Shown here piece by piece: positions 27,478-35,856 of a stretch of 64,000 nucleotides of DNA (position 1 is the stretch's first letter; every line of letters begins with the position of its first letter). Under the pieces are notes generated by a model. The model saw only the letters and a program-made list of their open reading frames with translations, was not told the origin of the DNA and did no database searches. The position numbers were made by a program, and so were the translations under genes. The stretch comes from CALBJU01 sp965247125 (GTDB lineage: Bacteria > Bacteroidota > Rhodothermia > Rhodothermales > UBA10348): assembly GCA_965247125.1 (NCBI GenBank), contig CBDFGO010000003.1:1116001-1180000 (forward strand), read 5' to 3'.

Positions 27478-28080
27478 ATGAATGAATTTGCACTGATAGA
27501 ATCCTTCCAGGCGGGGGATGAGTTCGCCTTCGTAGGGATATACAATCGGTATAAAGGACCGGTCTATTCTTTCTGCTACAAAATGCTTCTCGACTCGGAC
27601 AGTGCGAAGGATGTTATGCAGGAAACATTTCTTCGGGTGTACGAAAACCGAGACCGACTGCTGAAAACCAGCTCATTCAAATCCTGGTTGTTCACCATCG
27701 CCAGAAATCAGTGCCTGAACTCGCTCAGACGCTCTGGTAGACACGTTGGACTTCAGCCGGATACTTCGGAACTGATCGTTGCGAGCGAGACCCCGTTCAC
27801 CAAAATGGAAAAGCTGGAGCAGGTCAAGTTTGTCGCCCAGTTTTTGGATTCGCTGAATCCGGATTACCGCGAAGTCATCATATTGCGCGAATATCAGAAT
27901 TTAACTTACGAGGAAATCGCTGCTGTGACACGGAGTACGATCAGCGCGGTAAAATCCCGACTGTTCAAGGCCAGACGGAAGTTGGCCAGATTAATGGAAA
28001 AAGCGATGGTAGCCTCGGAACTGCGATTTCAGCAGGTCGAAACGGGTAATGTTGCAAGCACCACTCTTCGGAATAATTGA
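27478..28080 (+). CDS. ECF-family RNA polymerase sigma factor
   Basis: 200 residues. Region 2 (about residues 20-85) shows KMLLDSDSAKDVMQETFLRVYE and FKSWLFTIARNQCLNSLR. Region 4 (about 120-180) shows FLDSLNPDYREVIILREYQ, LTYEEIAAVTRSTISAVKSRLFKARRKL with its helix-turn-helix. The absence of region 3 makes it an ECF sigma. It is followed by a membrane-anchored anti-sigma candidate and is divergent from the periplasmic chaperone operon. An envelope-stress role like that of RpoE is inference from context only. Confidence 0.92.
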   Translation: MNEFALIESFQAGDEFAFVGIYNRYKGPVYSFCYKMLLDSDSAKDVMQETFLRVYENRDRLLKTSSFKSWLFTIARNQCLNSLRRSGRHVGLQPDTSELIVASETPFTKMEKLEQVKFVAQFLDSLNPDYREVIILREYQNLTYEEIAAVTRSTISAVKSRLFKARRKLARLMEKAMVASELRFQQVETGNVASTTLRNN

Positions 28081-28100
28081 AGATGGGGAGGAGAACAAAT

Positions 28101-28610
28101 ATGACTGATCAACGAGAAAATAACAGTGAGTTCCAGCGTCATGAGGAGGAGTTAAATCTGTTCCTTGATGGAGAGCTGTCGTTCGATCGTCAGGCCGATC
28201 TTTATTCTCATTTGGCAAAACACCCCGCGTCGCGCTCGTTTATGGATAGTGTAATGTTGTTCAGACGCATGAGCAGACAGGAGTTCATTGCGGTTCCTCC
28301 TGCCGCGGATGACGAATTTTTCGACCGATTGGCAGCCCTCAAAGCTTCCAATTCCCAGATCGATCGCGTTCAGGATCGTGAGCCGCTGTGGAATTCAAGA
28401 AAACCGATTTCAATGCGAACGGCACTTGCAACAGTCGTGGCTGTTTTCATGGTCGGACTCCTGCTTCCAATTTCAAATACAACCGACGCAACTTCGTTTC
28501 TGGAGCAGGAGGAAGAGCGGGTTTTCTTCGATGCACCTCAGACCCGTGTTCTCCAGTCCTACATCTATGTCTTCGTGCCTGGATTGACGATTGAAGCGGA
28601 CGACAACTAG
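28101..28610 (+). CDS. Probable membrane-bound anti-sigma factor
   Basis: 169 residues from ATG 28101, chosen because GGGGAGGAGA ends seven bases before it; a TTG at 28077 overlapping the sigma stop is less likely. The cytoplasmic N-terminal part (ELNLFLDGELSFDRQADLYSHLAKHPASRSF) resembles the zf-HC2/RsiW anti-sigma fold. It lacks the HxxxCxxC zinc motif: no cysteine is present in the protein. One transmembrane helix lies near residues 110-127 (ALATVVAVFMVGLLLPI), leaving about 40 residues outside. Position right after an ECF sigma gene supports the role. Confidence 0.75.
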   Translation: MTDQRENNSEFQRHEEELNLFLDGELSFDRQADLYSHLAKHPASRSFMDSVMLFRRMSRQEFIAVPPAADDEFFDRLAALKASNSQIDRVQDREPLWNSRKPISMRTALATVVAVFMVGLLLPISNTTDATSFLEQEEERVFFDAPQTRVLQSYIYVFVPGLTIEADDN

Positions 28611-28755
28611 TCGCGTGCCATTCGTTGTCGTCAGGCCATTCTCTTTCGTCGGGATTTCACGCTAGGTACACAGGATCCGGGGCTATTCGGCCTTCCACAG
28701 GGTGAGTTCAGTGGTATCTTCACCGATTCGAATATCACTGCGGTACATTTAGATC

Positions 28756-30222
28756 ATGCGTGTTCGTTTCGCTCCAAGTCCAACCGGATTTCTCCATATC
28801 GGGGGTCTCAGGACAGCTCTGTATAATTATTTGCTCGCCAGAAAGCATGGTGGAGTCTTCCTTTTGCGCATCGAGGACACGGACCGCTCGAGGTTCGTAG
28901 CCGAGGCAGAACAGGATATTCTCGACTGCCTGGCCTGGGCCGGTCTGGAGTTTGACCACGGACCGGGAAAGGAAGGCGACTCGGGTCCATACCATCAGTC
29001 GAAACGAAGTGCACTCTACGAGGCTGCAGCCGAAGCTCTCGTACAATCCGGCAACGCATACATAGCATTCGATTCCCCGGAGGAAATCGAAGCTATGCGG
29101 GAAAGACACCGCTCCCAGGAAAATCCGTCGCCTCGATATGATTTGATCACGCGAAGTGAAATGTCCAATTCTCTAACCCTGTCTTCTCAAGAAGTCGAAC
29201 GCAGGATTGAGTCGGGCACATCGCATGTCGTGAGGTTATTGGTTCAGCCGGGTAAGTCGGTTCAATTCGACGACCTGGTTAGGGGAAGGGTCACGTTTGA
29301 ATCTGATACGGTGGACGATCAGATTCTGGTAAAGTCGGATGGATTGCCCACATATCACCTCGCGAACATCGTGGATGATCATGAAATGGGCATTACGCAC
29401 GTCATAAGAGGAGAAGAGTGGCTGCCATCAACTCCCAAGCATATCCTGTTGTACGAGGCACTGGGGTGGGCAGCACCCAGAATGGCACACCTGCCACTAA
29501 TTCTGAGCCCAACGGGGGGAAAGCTCTCCAAACGAAATGCCGAAAAACAGGGCATTCCAGTCACAGTTACCCAATACCGGGATGCTGGATACGAGTCGCA
29601 AGCAGTTGTGAATTTTCTGGCGATGCTGGGGTGGAATCCGGGAGATGAGCGTGAACTGTTTTCTCTTGATGATCTTGTGCAAACATTCAGTTTGGAAAGA
29701 GTTGGACAGGCAGGTGTCCAATTTGATCTTCAAAAATTGAGCTGGTATAACCAACACTATTTGCGGGGAAGATCCAGCCGGGATATAGCGGGACAAATGC
29801 ATGCGCGTATAAATGAGCGGTTCGGCGACTGTTCACTTGATAGCCTGGTCGCCGCAGTCGACTTGATGAAAGAGCGAATGGTATTTGCGCACGATATTCT
29901 GGAGGCGACTTTTCTTTTTGAGAGACCTCTCACGTACGATGAAAAATCGGTCCAGAAGAAGTGGAAGGTGAATTCGGGAAATCTCTTGGAGGGCTTTTCA
30001 GCGGTGCTCGAATCCACTGATCACTGGACGAGCGAGGTTCTCGAATCTTCACTTAAATCCACTATTGCCGAACTCGAAATCGGCATTGGGCAATTGATGT
30101 TTCCCGTTCGGCTTGCGTTGAGTGGCCTGCCATCAGGTCCAGGTCTCTACGACATGATGGTGTTCTTCGGTCGCGCTGAGACGCTCTTTCGACTCAATGA
30201 CGCAATGCAGAGACTGCCCTGA
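28756..30222 (+). CDS. gltX: Glutamyl-tRNA synthetase
   Basis: 488 residues, class I synthetase. FAPSPTGFLHIGGLRTALYN contains the HIGH-type motif starting at His 14, and KLSKR starts at Lys 256 (KMSKS counterpart). GTVDDQILVKSDGLPTYHLANIVDDHEM-type segments (about 190-215) are standard, and the C-terminal anticodon-binding cage completes the usual length. It charges tRNA-Glu. Whether it is discriminating or also charges tRNA-Gln cannot be judged here. It ends one base from the convergent meaB stop. In the 145 bases upstream I saw no convincing signal. Confidence 0.96.
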   Translation: MRVRFAPSPTGFLHIGGLRTALYNYLLARKHGGVFLLRIEDTDRSRFVAEAEQDILDCLAWAGLEFDHGPGKEGDSGPYHQSKRSALYEAAAEALVQSGNAYIAFDSPEEIEAMRERHRSQENPSPRYDLITRSEMSNSLTLSSQEVERRIESGTSHVVRLLVQPGKSVQFDDLVRGRVTFESDTVDDQILVKSDGLPTYHLANIVDDHEMGITHVIRGEEWLPSTPKHILLYEALGWAAPRMAHLPLILSPTGGKLSKRNAEKQGIPVTVTQYRDAGYESQAVVNFLAMLGWNPGDERELFSLDDLVQTFSLERVGQAGVQFDLQKLSWYNQHYLRGRSSRDIAGQMHARINERFGDCSLDSLVAAVDLMKERMVFAHDILEATFLFERPLTYDEKSVQKKWKVNSGNLLEGFSAVLESTDHWTSEVLESSLKSTIAELEIGIGQLMFPVRLALSGLPSGPGLYDMMVFFGRAETLFRLNDAMQRLP

Positions 30223-30223
30223 T

Positions 30224-31195
30224 TCAAGCCCGGAGAATTGCATTTACGAGGCTGAGCGCGGCTGCGTACGGATTGGTGCTTTCCGCCTCGATCTTTCGTT
30301 TCAGAGCCGCTTTCAGCTCAGAAAGATGGGGATCCGACGAAATGCGCTGCTCAAGCAGATAGTTGACCGCGTCATCGAACCAGAGTCGACGTTGGTCCCG
30401 ACGCCTGCTTTGAAAGGAATCACCCTCTTTCATGCCATGGCACAGACGTTCGATCGTCTGAACGAGTCCATAGACTCCATTTCCCGTCAGCGCCGAGGTA
30501 AGCAACACCTCGATGGCAGGTCCCGACCCTTTGAGGAGCTTCAGGGATTGTTTTAATTCCGCAGCGAAGGAAGCTGAAGCTATTTCATTGGATCCGTCAC
30601 TTTTGTTTATGGCAACGATATGAATGGTCTCCAGAATTCCCCGTTTTATCCCCTGGAGTGAATCACCGGCTCCGCTGATAGCGACGTATAGAACAAGATC
30701 GGTCAGGTGAGACACGCTCGATTCAGATTGGCCTACACCGACAGTTTCAATGAGAACGCGGTCGTAACCGGCGGCTTCGCAGAGGAGAATAGTTTCTCTG
30801 GTCATCTCGGCGACACCGCCTAAAAACCCTGAAGCCGGCGAGGGGCGAATGAACGCTCTGTCACTGTTGGACAGCTTTGTCATCCTGGTTTTGTCGCCGA
30901 GGATACTGCCGCCAGTCCGAGTGCTGGAAGGATCAATGGCCAGCACAGCAACTTTTCTCCCATTTTTTATAAATTCGAGACCGAGACCTTCAATGAGCGT
31001 GCTTTTCCCGGCACCAGGTGCTCCAGTCACCGCAAGGCGAACGGAATCGGTCGAATTTGTGTGGCAACGCTCCAGAAGTTCGAGCCGTAACGCGTGGTCT
31101 TTACCACGCCTGCTCTCGATGAGCGTGATTGCCCTGGCCAGCGCTGCTCGATCGCCCGCTCGAATAGCCACAAATAATTCGTCAACGTGTGTCAT
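30224..31195 (-). CDS. meaB: Methylmalonyl-CoA mutase-associated GTPase MeaB
   Basis: 323 residues, G3E-family GTPase. P-loop TGAPGAGKSTLIEGLG, AIDPSSTRTGGSILGDKTRM (switch region, very characteristic), IETVGVGQSE (G3), and INKSDGSNE (G4). It loads and protects the cobalamin cofactor of methylmalonyl-CoA mutase. Its ATG overlaps the mutB stop by four bases (ATGA), so it is translationally coupled as the last gene of mutA-mutB-meaB. Confidence 0.96.
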   Translation of the reverse strand: MTHVDELFVAIRAGDRAALARAITLIESRRGKDHALRLELLERCHTNSTDSVRLAVTGAPGAGKSTLIEGLGLEFIKNGRKVAVLAIDPSSTRTGGSILGDKTRMTKLSNSDRAFIRPSPASGFLGGVAEMTRETILLCEAAGYDRVLIETVGVGQSESSVSHLTDLVLYVAISGAGDSLQGIKRGILETIHIVAINKSDGSNEIASASFAAELKQSLKLLKGSGPAIEVLLTSALTGNGVYGLVQTIERLCHGMKEGDSFQSRRRDQRRLWFDDAVNYLLEQRISSDPHLSELKAALKRKIEAESTNPYAAALSLVNAILRA

Positions 31196-33318
31196 GGGGT
31201 ATCCGCAGCTGCATCGTGAATGAGAATTGCCAACAATTTTCCAGCCGCTTCTGGAATGAGAGTGCCTGGTCCGAACACCTCGACTACACCTGCGTCCTTC
31301 AGATACCCAATGTCCTGCTCAGGGATAACACCACCCGCAATTACGAGGATGTCTCCGCGCCCCAGTTCTTTGAGTTGCTGGACAAGTTCTGGAATCAGTG
31401 TTTTATGCGAGCCTGCCAGGGTTGATATACCTACAACATGAACGTCGTTTTCAATTGCCTGTCGGGCTGTTTCGGCTGGAGTCTGGAAAAGCGGGCCAAT
31501 GTCGACATCGTAGCCCAGGTCCGCGAATGCGGTCGCGATCACGCGCGCACCCCGGTCATGGCCGTCCTGGCCCAATTTGGCCACGAGAATACGCGGTCGT
31601 CGCCCGGTCTTGCTGAAAAATATGTCAGATTGTTGCAGCACCTCGTCCAATGTACTGCGTACCGCATACTCGGACGCATAGACTCCCGTGAAGGATTGGG
31701 CTACGGCAACGTGTCGTCCGAAGACAGACACGAGCGTTTCAGAAATCTCGCCGAGTGTAGCGCGAGCACGGGCTGCGACAATGCATGCTTCGAGGAGTAG
31801 TCCATTTGGGTCTGATGCAGCCGCCGAAAGACGACTCAACGATTTGTTGACTTTACCAATGTCCCTGTCGGCCTTCACACGTTCAAGTCGATCCACCTGT
31901 AGCCGACGGACAGAAGCGTTATCAATCTCTCGAACAGAGATTTGTCTCTGAGATGCTGCCTGGAACTTGTTGACTCCAACGATGATTTCTTCGGCTGAAT
32001 CGATTTTGGCCTGCCTCTTGGCGGCAGCTTGTTCGATTCTCATTTTCGGAATACCTCTAGCAATCGCCTCCGCCATTCCACCGACCTCGTCTACTTCGCG
32101 GATGTGAGACCTAGCGCTCTGGATTAGTTTCTGAGTCAGATCCTCGAGATATCTCGAACCCCCTAAAGGGTCCACCGCCTTTGAGATATCAGTTTCTTGT
32201 TGAAGGATCAACTGAGTGTTTCGAGCGATCGTTGCTGATTCGTCAGTAGGAAGTGCGATCGCCTCGTCAAGTGCGTTGGTGTGCAGGGACTGCGTATGAC
32301 CACAAATCGCCGAGATGGCTTCGATAGTGGTTCTTGCCACGTTGTTGTAGGGGTCCTGCGCTGTGAGGGACCAGCCCGAAGTTTGGCAATGAGTACGCAA
32401 CTTGCTGGATTTGGGATTCTTTGGGCTGAACTGCGCCATTAGCTCCGCCCACAGAACTCTGGCCGCACGCAGTTTCGCTACTTCGGTCATCACATTCATC
32501 CCAATCCCGAAAAAGAAGGAGACTCGAGGAGCGAACGAATCGACCTCCAATCCGGCAGCTATTGCCTGTTTCACGTATTCCAGACCGTCGGCAAGCGTGT
32601 ACGCCAGTTCCAGGTCTGCAGAGGCTCCGGCCTCGAGCATGTGATAGCCACTGACCGAAATGGCATTGAAACGGGGCATGCGCTCCGATGCGAACCGAAT
32701 GATGTCGCTGACGATTCGCATCGAAGGCGGGGGTGGATAAATGAAGGTGTTCCTGACCATGAACTCCTTCAGGATGTCGTTCTGTATCGTGCCCGAGAGC
32801 GACCCTGTAGAAACCCCGGATTCCTCGGCCGCCACAATGAAAAAAGCCATCACGGGTAAAACGGCTCCATTCATGGTCATGGAAACGCTCATCTGATCGA
32901 GCGGGATGTCTCGGAAGAGGATTTTCATATCCTCTACGGTGTCGATGGCCACTCCGGCCTTACCCACGTCACCCACAACTCGTTCGTGATCGGAGTCATA
33001 TCCCCGATGCGTTGCCAGGTCGAAAGCCACCGACAACCCCTTTTGTCCAGCGGCCAGATTACGCCGATAAAATTCATTCGACTCTTCGGCAGTTGAGAAA
33101 CCAGCATATTGCCGGATAGTCCACGGGCGTACGGTGTACATGCTGGCATAAGGACCCCTCAAATAGGGGAACTGACCAGCTGGTGGTAGACTTTTCTCGG
33201 TAGTGGGAGCAGCGTAGCGGTCGGGGAGCTGAAATCCCTCAGGAGAAATCCATGAAGACGTTTCTGGAACCGGATTGAGGGAGGCTCCGGGCGGGGACGG
33301 ATACGTAAGTTTCTCCAT
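31192..33318 (-). CDS. mutB: Methylmalonyl-CoA mutase large (catalytic) subunit
   Basis: 708 residues from ATG 33318; a TTG one codon upstream is also open. The TIM-barrel part shows YPYLRGPYASMYTVRPWTIRQYAGF, GLSVAFDLATHRGYDSDH, SVSMTMNGAVLP and GSLSGTIQNDILKE. The C-terminal B12-binding domain holds the DxHxxG signature in KLGQDGHDRGARVIATAF. It interconverts (R)-methylmalonyl-CoA and succinyl-CoA in propionate metabolism. The stop of mutA and this ATG share one base (TGATG). The organism must make or import adenosylcobalamin. Confidence 0.97.
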   Translation of the reverse strand: MEKLTYPSPPGASLNPVPETSSWISPEGFQLPDRYAAPTTEKSLPPAGQFPYLRGPYASMYTVRPWTIRQYAGFSTAEESNEFYRRNLAAGQKGLSVAFDLATHRGYDSDHERVVGDVGKAGVAIDTVEDMKILFRDIPLDQMSVSMTMNGAVLPVMAFFIVAAEESGVSTGSLSGTIQNDILKEFMVRNTFIYPPPPSMRIVSDIIRFASERMPRFNAISVSGYHMLEAGASADLELAYTLADGLEYVKQAIAAGLEVDSFAPRVSFFFGIGMNVMTEVAKLRAARVLWAELMAQFSPKNPKSSKLRTHCQTSGWSLTAQDPYNNVARTTIEAISAICGHTQSLHTNALDEAIALPTDESATIARNTQLILQQETDISKAVDPLGGSRYLEDLTQKLIQSARSHIREVDEVGGMAEAIARGIPKMRIEQAAAKRQAKIDSAEEIIVGVNKFQAASQRQISVREIDNASVRRLQVDRLERVKADRDIGKVNKSLSRLSAAASDPNGLLLEACIVAARARATLGEISETLVSVFGRHVAVAQSFTGVYASEYAVRSTLDEVLQQSDIFFSKTGRRPRILVAKLGQDGHDRGARVIATAFADLGYDVDIGPLFQTPAETARQAIENDVHVVGISTLAGSHKTLIPELVQQLKELGRGDILVIAGGVIPEQDIGYLKDAGVVEVFGPGTLIPEAAGKLLAILIHDAAADTP

Positions 33319-34373
33319 CAATGCGCCCTCCAGATAGGGAAGGAATTGGAGTCGAGAACTTTTTTCTCAACCGCCTCAAGCGACTCCTCCCCGACGAAAG
33401 GCGATGATGCGTGCTTTCTGTCATCCGCCAGCCACGACAATACGATTTCAGATGACGATAGGGACGCTGGTGGCAAGTCTTTAATCTGAAGAAACCGTTT
33501 CCAAGCAAGTTGCGAGAACTCGTTGGTTGCTTTCTCTATGGTGAAAGAACCGGAAAGTGGATCCGACACTCGGCTGAGATTGCTTTCATGGTTCAGGATA
33601 TGCAAGATGTTGCTTGCAAGGCGTCGGGCTTCGGGATCATGGTGGCCCTTCGAGTGCACGTTCCAAGGCTGAATACTGAGTACATCGGTGCCGCCCATCA
33701 CCGCAGCCAGCGCATGGACGGTGCAGCGGATCAGGTTGTTGTCCGGCGTGCGCTCGCTGAGGGACATGCTGGAGGTCACGGAATGCAGCTGAATGCTGGG
33801 TCCTACCTGTCCATGAATCTCCTTCAGGTGATCCAGAACACTCCTTAGGGATCTCAACTTGCTGATTTCAGCAATCATCCGGGAACCAATGGAAACGAAA
33901 ACGGATGGGGTCCTCTTGCCTGACTGAAAGAGCCGTTCCAAAGCATAGAGGGCGAGTGTGATCTGGGAAACGGGTCCGAAGCCTATCGACTCATACGGTA
34001 GAAGATCAATTATATCTGAGGAAGATGTACTGCCATCCTCCGGGAAGAGGACCGAGCGGATCGTACTATCTATCAACGCAAGATTTTCGCCGGCCCCCAT
34101 CCAGGATTGTACTAACTCTGGCGACGATCCAGACAACAGAACAGTGACTGGTGAACTGGAATGCGAACATTTTTCGTCACACAGCCAGAGACCGGGCTCG
34201 TCACCAGATCCCACAAGAGGAAGGTAGCGAACACCCGCGGGTGTGTTGAGGCTTGTCCAGCTGGCCGACTCCACCAGAGCGTCAATAGTGATTGTCGCGT
34301 CGGGGCGCCAGATCAGATCCTCGCTTGAAAGCTTGCCCCGCGATTCTTTTTCTATGAGTTGACTCCAGTCCAA
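33318..34373 (-). CDS. mutA: Methylmalonyl-CoA mutase small subunit, shortened
   Basis: 351 residues from a TTG start; no in-frame ATG precedes the conserved part. It aligns with the barrel half of MutA: LPYESIGFGPVSQITLALYALERLF, then HALAAVMGGTDVLSIQPWN and NILHILNHESNLSRVSDPLSGSFTIEKAT. Typical small subunits have about 450-640 residues and often a degenerate B12-like domain at the end. Here that domain is missing entirely, and the frame ends cleanly in the mutB ATG. The non-catalytic subunit stabilises MutB, so loss of the extra domain is plausible. Confidence 0.87.
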   Translation of the reverse strand: MDWSQLIEKESRGKLSSEDLIWRPDATITIDALVESASWTSLNTPAGVRYLPLVGSGDEPGLWLCDEKCSHSSSPVTVLLSGSSPELVQSWMGAGENLALIDSTIRSVLFPEDGSTSSSDIIDLLPYESIGFGPVSQITLALYALERLFQSGKRTPSVFVSIGSRMIAEISKLRSLRSVLDHLKEIHGQVGPSIQLHSVTSSMSLSERTPDNNLIRCTVHALAAVMGGTDVLSIQPWNVHSKGHHDPEARRLASNILHILNHESNLSRVSDPLSGSFTIEKATNEFSQLAWKRFLQIKDLPPASLSSSEIVLSWLADDRKHASSPFVGEESLEAVEKKVLDSNSFPIWRAH

Positions 34374-34404
34374 TCCGTTCCGAATGAGAGAATAAATTGA
34401 GTGA

Positions 34405-34944
34405 TTAACGAGCCGCTAAACTACGGTAGCGTCTCACTACATCGAATAGCGCGATTCCGAGGGCGACGGAAACATTCAGAGATTGCTTTGCACCAAATTG
34501 TGGAATTTCCAGGGCGAGATCGCATTCGGCGAGGAGTTCGTCCGATATGCCGGTTACCTCATTGCCGACAACGAGGCACAGCGGAAAATCGCCGGAAGTC
34601 AGATCAGTAGAGCTGGTGGGCGCGTCCGTAAGCTCAAGAGCAGCAACAGTATAACCCATTGTCCTTAAGGCTTTTACTACAAATACCGCATCATCACATC
34701 TTCTCCAGGGAACGAATTCTTGTGCACCGAGCGCGGATTTATTGACACCCTTGTGATTCCCGTCTGGCGTGATGCCCGCAAGAATCACTTCTGCAGCCAA
34801 CGCACCATCTGCGCTCCGAAGAATGGCTCCGACGTTGTGCGCAGACCGAATATTTTCGAGTAAGACACATACAGGATGACGATCAATCGACCTGATTTTA
34901 GTTGGATCTACCCTCCGTATTTCCTCGTGCGCAAGTTTGCGCAT
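34405..34944 (-). CDS. SpoU (TrmH)-family RNA 2'-O-ribose methyltransferase
   Basis: 179 residues, a minimal SPOUT-fold enzyme. Motif 1 is LLENIRSAHNVGAILRSAD, motif 2 LVVGNEVTGISDELL, motif 3 IPQFGAKQSLNVSVALGIALFDVV. Together they form the knotted SAM site. It methylates a ribose in tRNA or rRNA; without the extra N-terminal domain of RlmB/TrmH the target cannot be assigned. The 93 bases between it and the divergent cmk show no clear signal. Confidence 0.93.
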   Translation of the reverse strand: MRKLAHEEIRRVDPTKIRSIDRHPVCVLLENIRSAHNVGAILRSADGALAAEVILAGITPDGNHKGVNKSALGAQEFVPWRRCDDAVFVVKALRTMGYTVAALELTDAPTSSTDLTSGDFPLCLVVGNEVTGISDELLAECDLALEIPQFGAKQSLNVSVALGIALFDVVRRYRSLAAR

Positions 34945-35038
34945 ATGTTCTTACGCGTTCAATTCATGAAATTCCTTTCGCTCCGTCATTGAAAGGTCGG
35001 CAAAATCGGGATAATTTGAGCGGAAACATGGTGAATAC

Positions 35039-35716
35039 GTGATTATTGCGATTGATGGGCCAGCAGGCTCGGGAAAAAGTTCTACCGCGAGGGAAGTGGC
35101 TCGGCGCACCGATTCTCTATACATCGATACGGGTGCCATGTATCGTGCGGTAGCGCTGTTGTCACTTCAGCGAGGTGTCAATCCCGAAACCAAGGATTTT
35201 GATGAACTCATCCCACAAATCAATATCAGTTTGGAGCAGTCTGAAAGCGGCGTTTGCGTGTTTCTCAATGGAGAGGACGTGAGTGAGCTCATTCGCTCCA
35301 GTGATGTTAGCGATATGTCATCCCGAGTGAGCAAACGACTGGATGTACGAAACAGAATGGTAGAGTTGCAGCGCGAGATGGCCGCTGAGGCACTGAAATC
35401 CGGGATCTCGGTTGTCATGGAGGGGCGCGATATCGGGACGGTTGTCTTTCCCCAGGCGCAATTCAAGTTCTTCCTCGTAGCGGATCCGCGAGTCAGGGCC
35501 AAGAGAAGAGCCCTGCAGATGAAAGAAGAGGATCTCGAAGCTGATCAAGACATTCTATACAAGGATATAATCGAAAGAGATGAACGCGACGCGACGAGGA
35601 CTCACTCCCCGCTGACCCGGGCCGAGGACGCTCTCGAAATCGATACCAGTAGCATCTCTCTTGAAGAACAGGTGGAGAATATAATAGCGGTGATATCGGG
35701 GAACGAGGTCGATTAA
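35039..35716 (+). CDS. cmk: Cytidylate kinase
   Basis: 225 residues from GTG 35039, the only start compatible with the family N-terminus (IIAIDGPAGSGKSSTARE, P-loop). LYIDTGAMYRAVAL, VVMEGRDIGTVVFPQAQFKFFLVADPRVRAKRR and DERDATRTHSPLTRAEDALEIDT are diagnostic. It phosphorylates CMP and dCMP. Lying just upstream of the S1 gene is a widely conserved order (cmk-rpsA). A stable hairpin begins 14 bases after its stop. Confidence 0.95.
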   Translation: MIIAIDGPAGSGKSSTAREVARRTDSLYIDTGAMYRAVALLSLQRGVNPETKDFDELIPQINISLEQSESGVCVFLNGEDVSELIRSSDVSDMSSRVSKRLDVRNRMVELQREMAAEALKSGISVVMEGRDIGTVVFPQAQFKFFLVADPRVRAKRRALQMKEEDLEADQDILYKDIIERDERDATRTHSPLTRAEDALEIDTSSISLEEQVENIIAVISGNEVD

Positions 35717-35729
35717 CGTCTGTAGAAGT

Positions 35730-35762
35730 GGGTCTGAGCCAAATTGGCCCAGGCCCGATTTT
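35730..35762 (+). terminator. Hairpin with short T-run between cmk and rpsA (terminator or leader element)
   Basis: GGGTCTGAGCC and GGCCCAGGCCC pair around an AAATT loop with one A/C mismatch and one G-U pair. They are followed by GATTTT. The T-run is short, so it may be a weak terminator of cmk or part of a structured S1 leader. Confidence 0.45.
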
Positions 35763-35799
35763 GGTTAGGGAAGCCATCGGGAGTGTTATCAACTAGACC

Positions 35800-35844
35800 G
35801 AGCCCGCCGACAATTCCCGTCTACTCTGTTTCGGCGAGTGGCTC
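35800..35844 (+). promoter_or_regulatory. Stable hairpin in the 5' leader of the S1 gene
   Basis: GAGCC-CGCCGA (35800-35810) pairs with TCGGCG (35831-35836) and GGCTC (35840-35844), with a 20-base loop and a three-base bulge. It ends 12 bases before the S1 ATG, and those 12 bases (ATACGTAGATCC) contain no Shine-Dalgarno sequence. The E. coli S1 mRNA is likewise structured, without a good SD, and autoregulated by S1. Confidence 0.45.
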
Positions 35845-35856
35845 ATACGTAGATCC

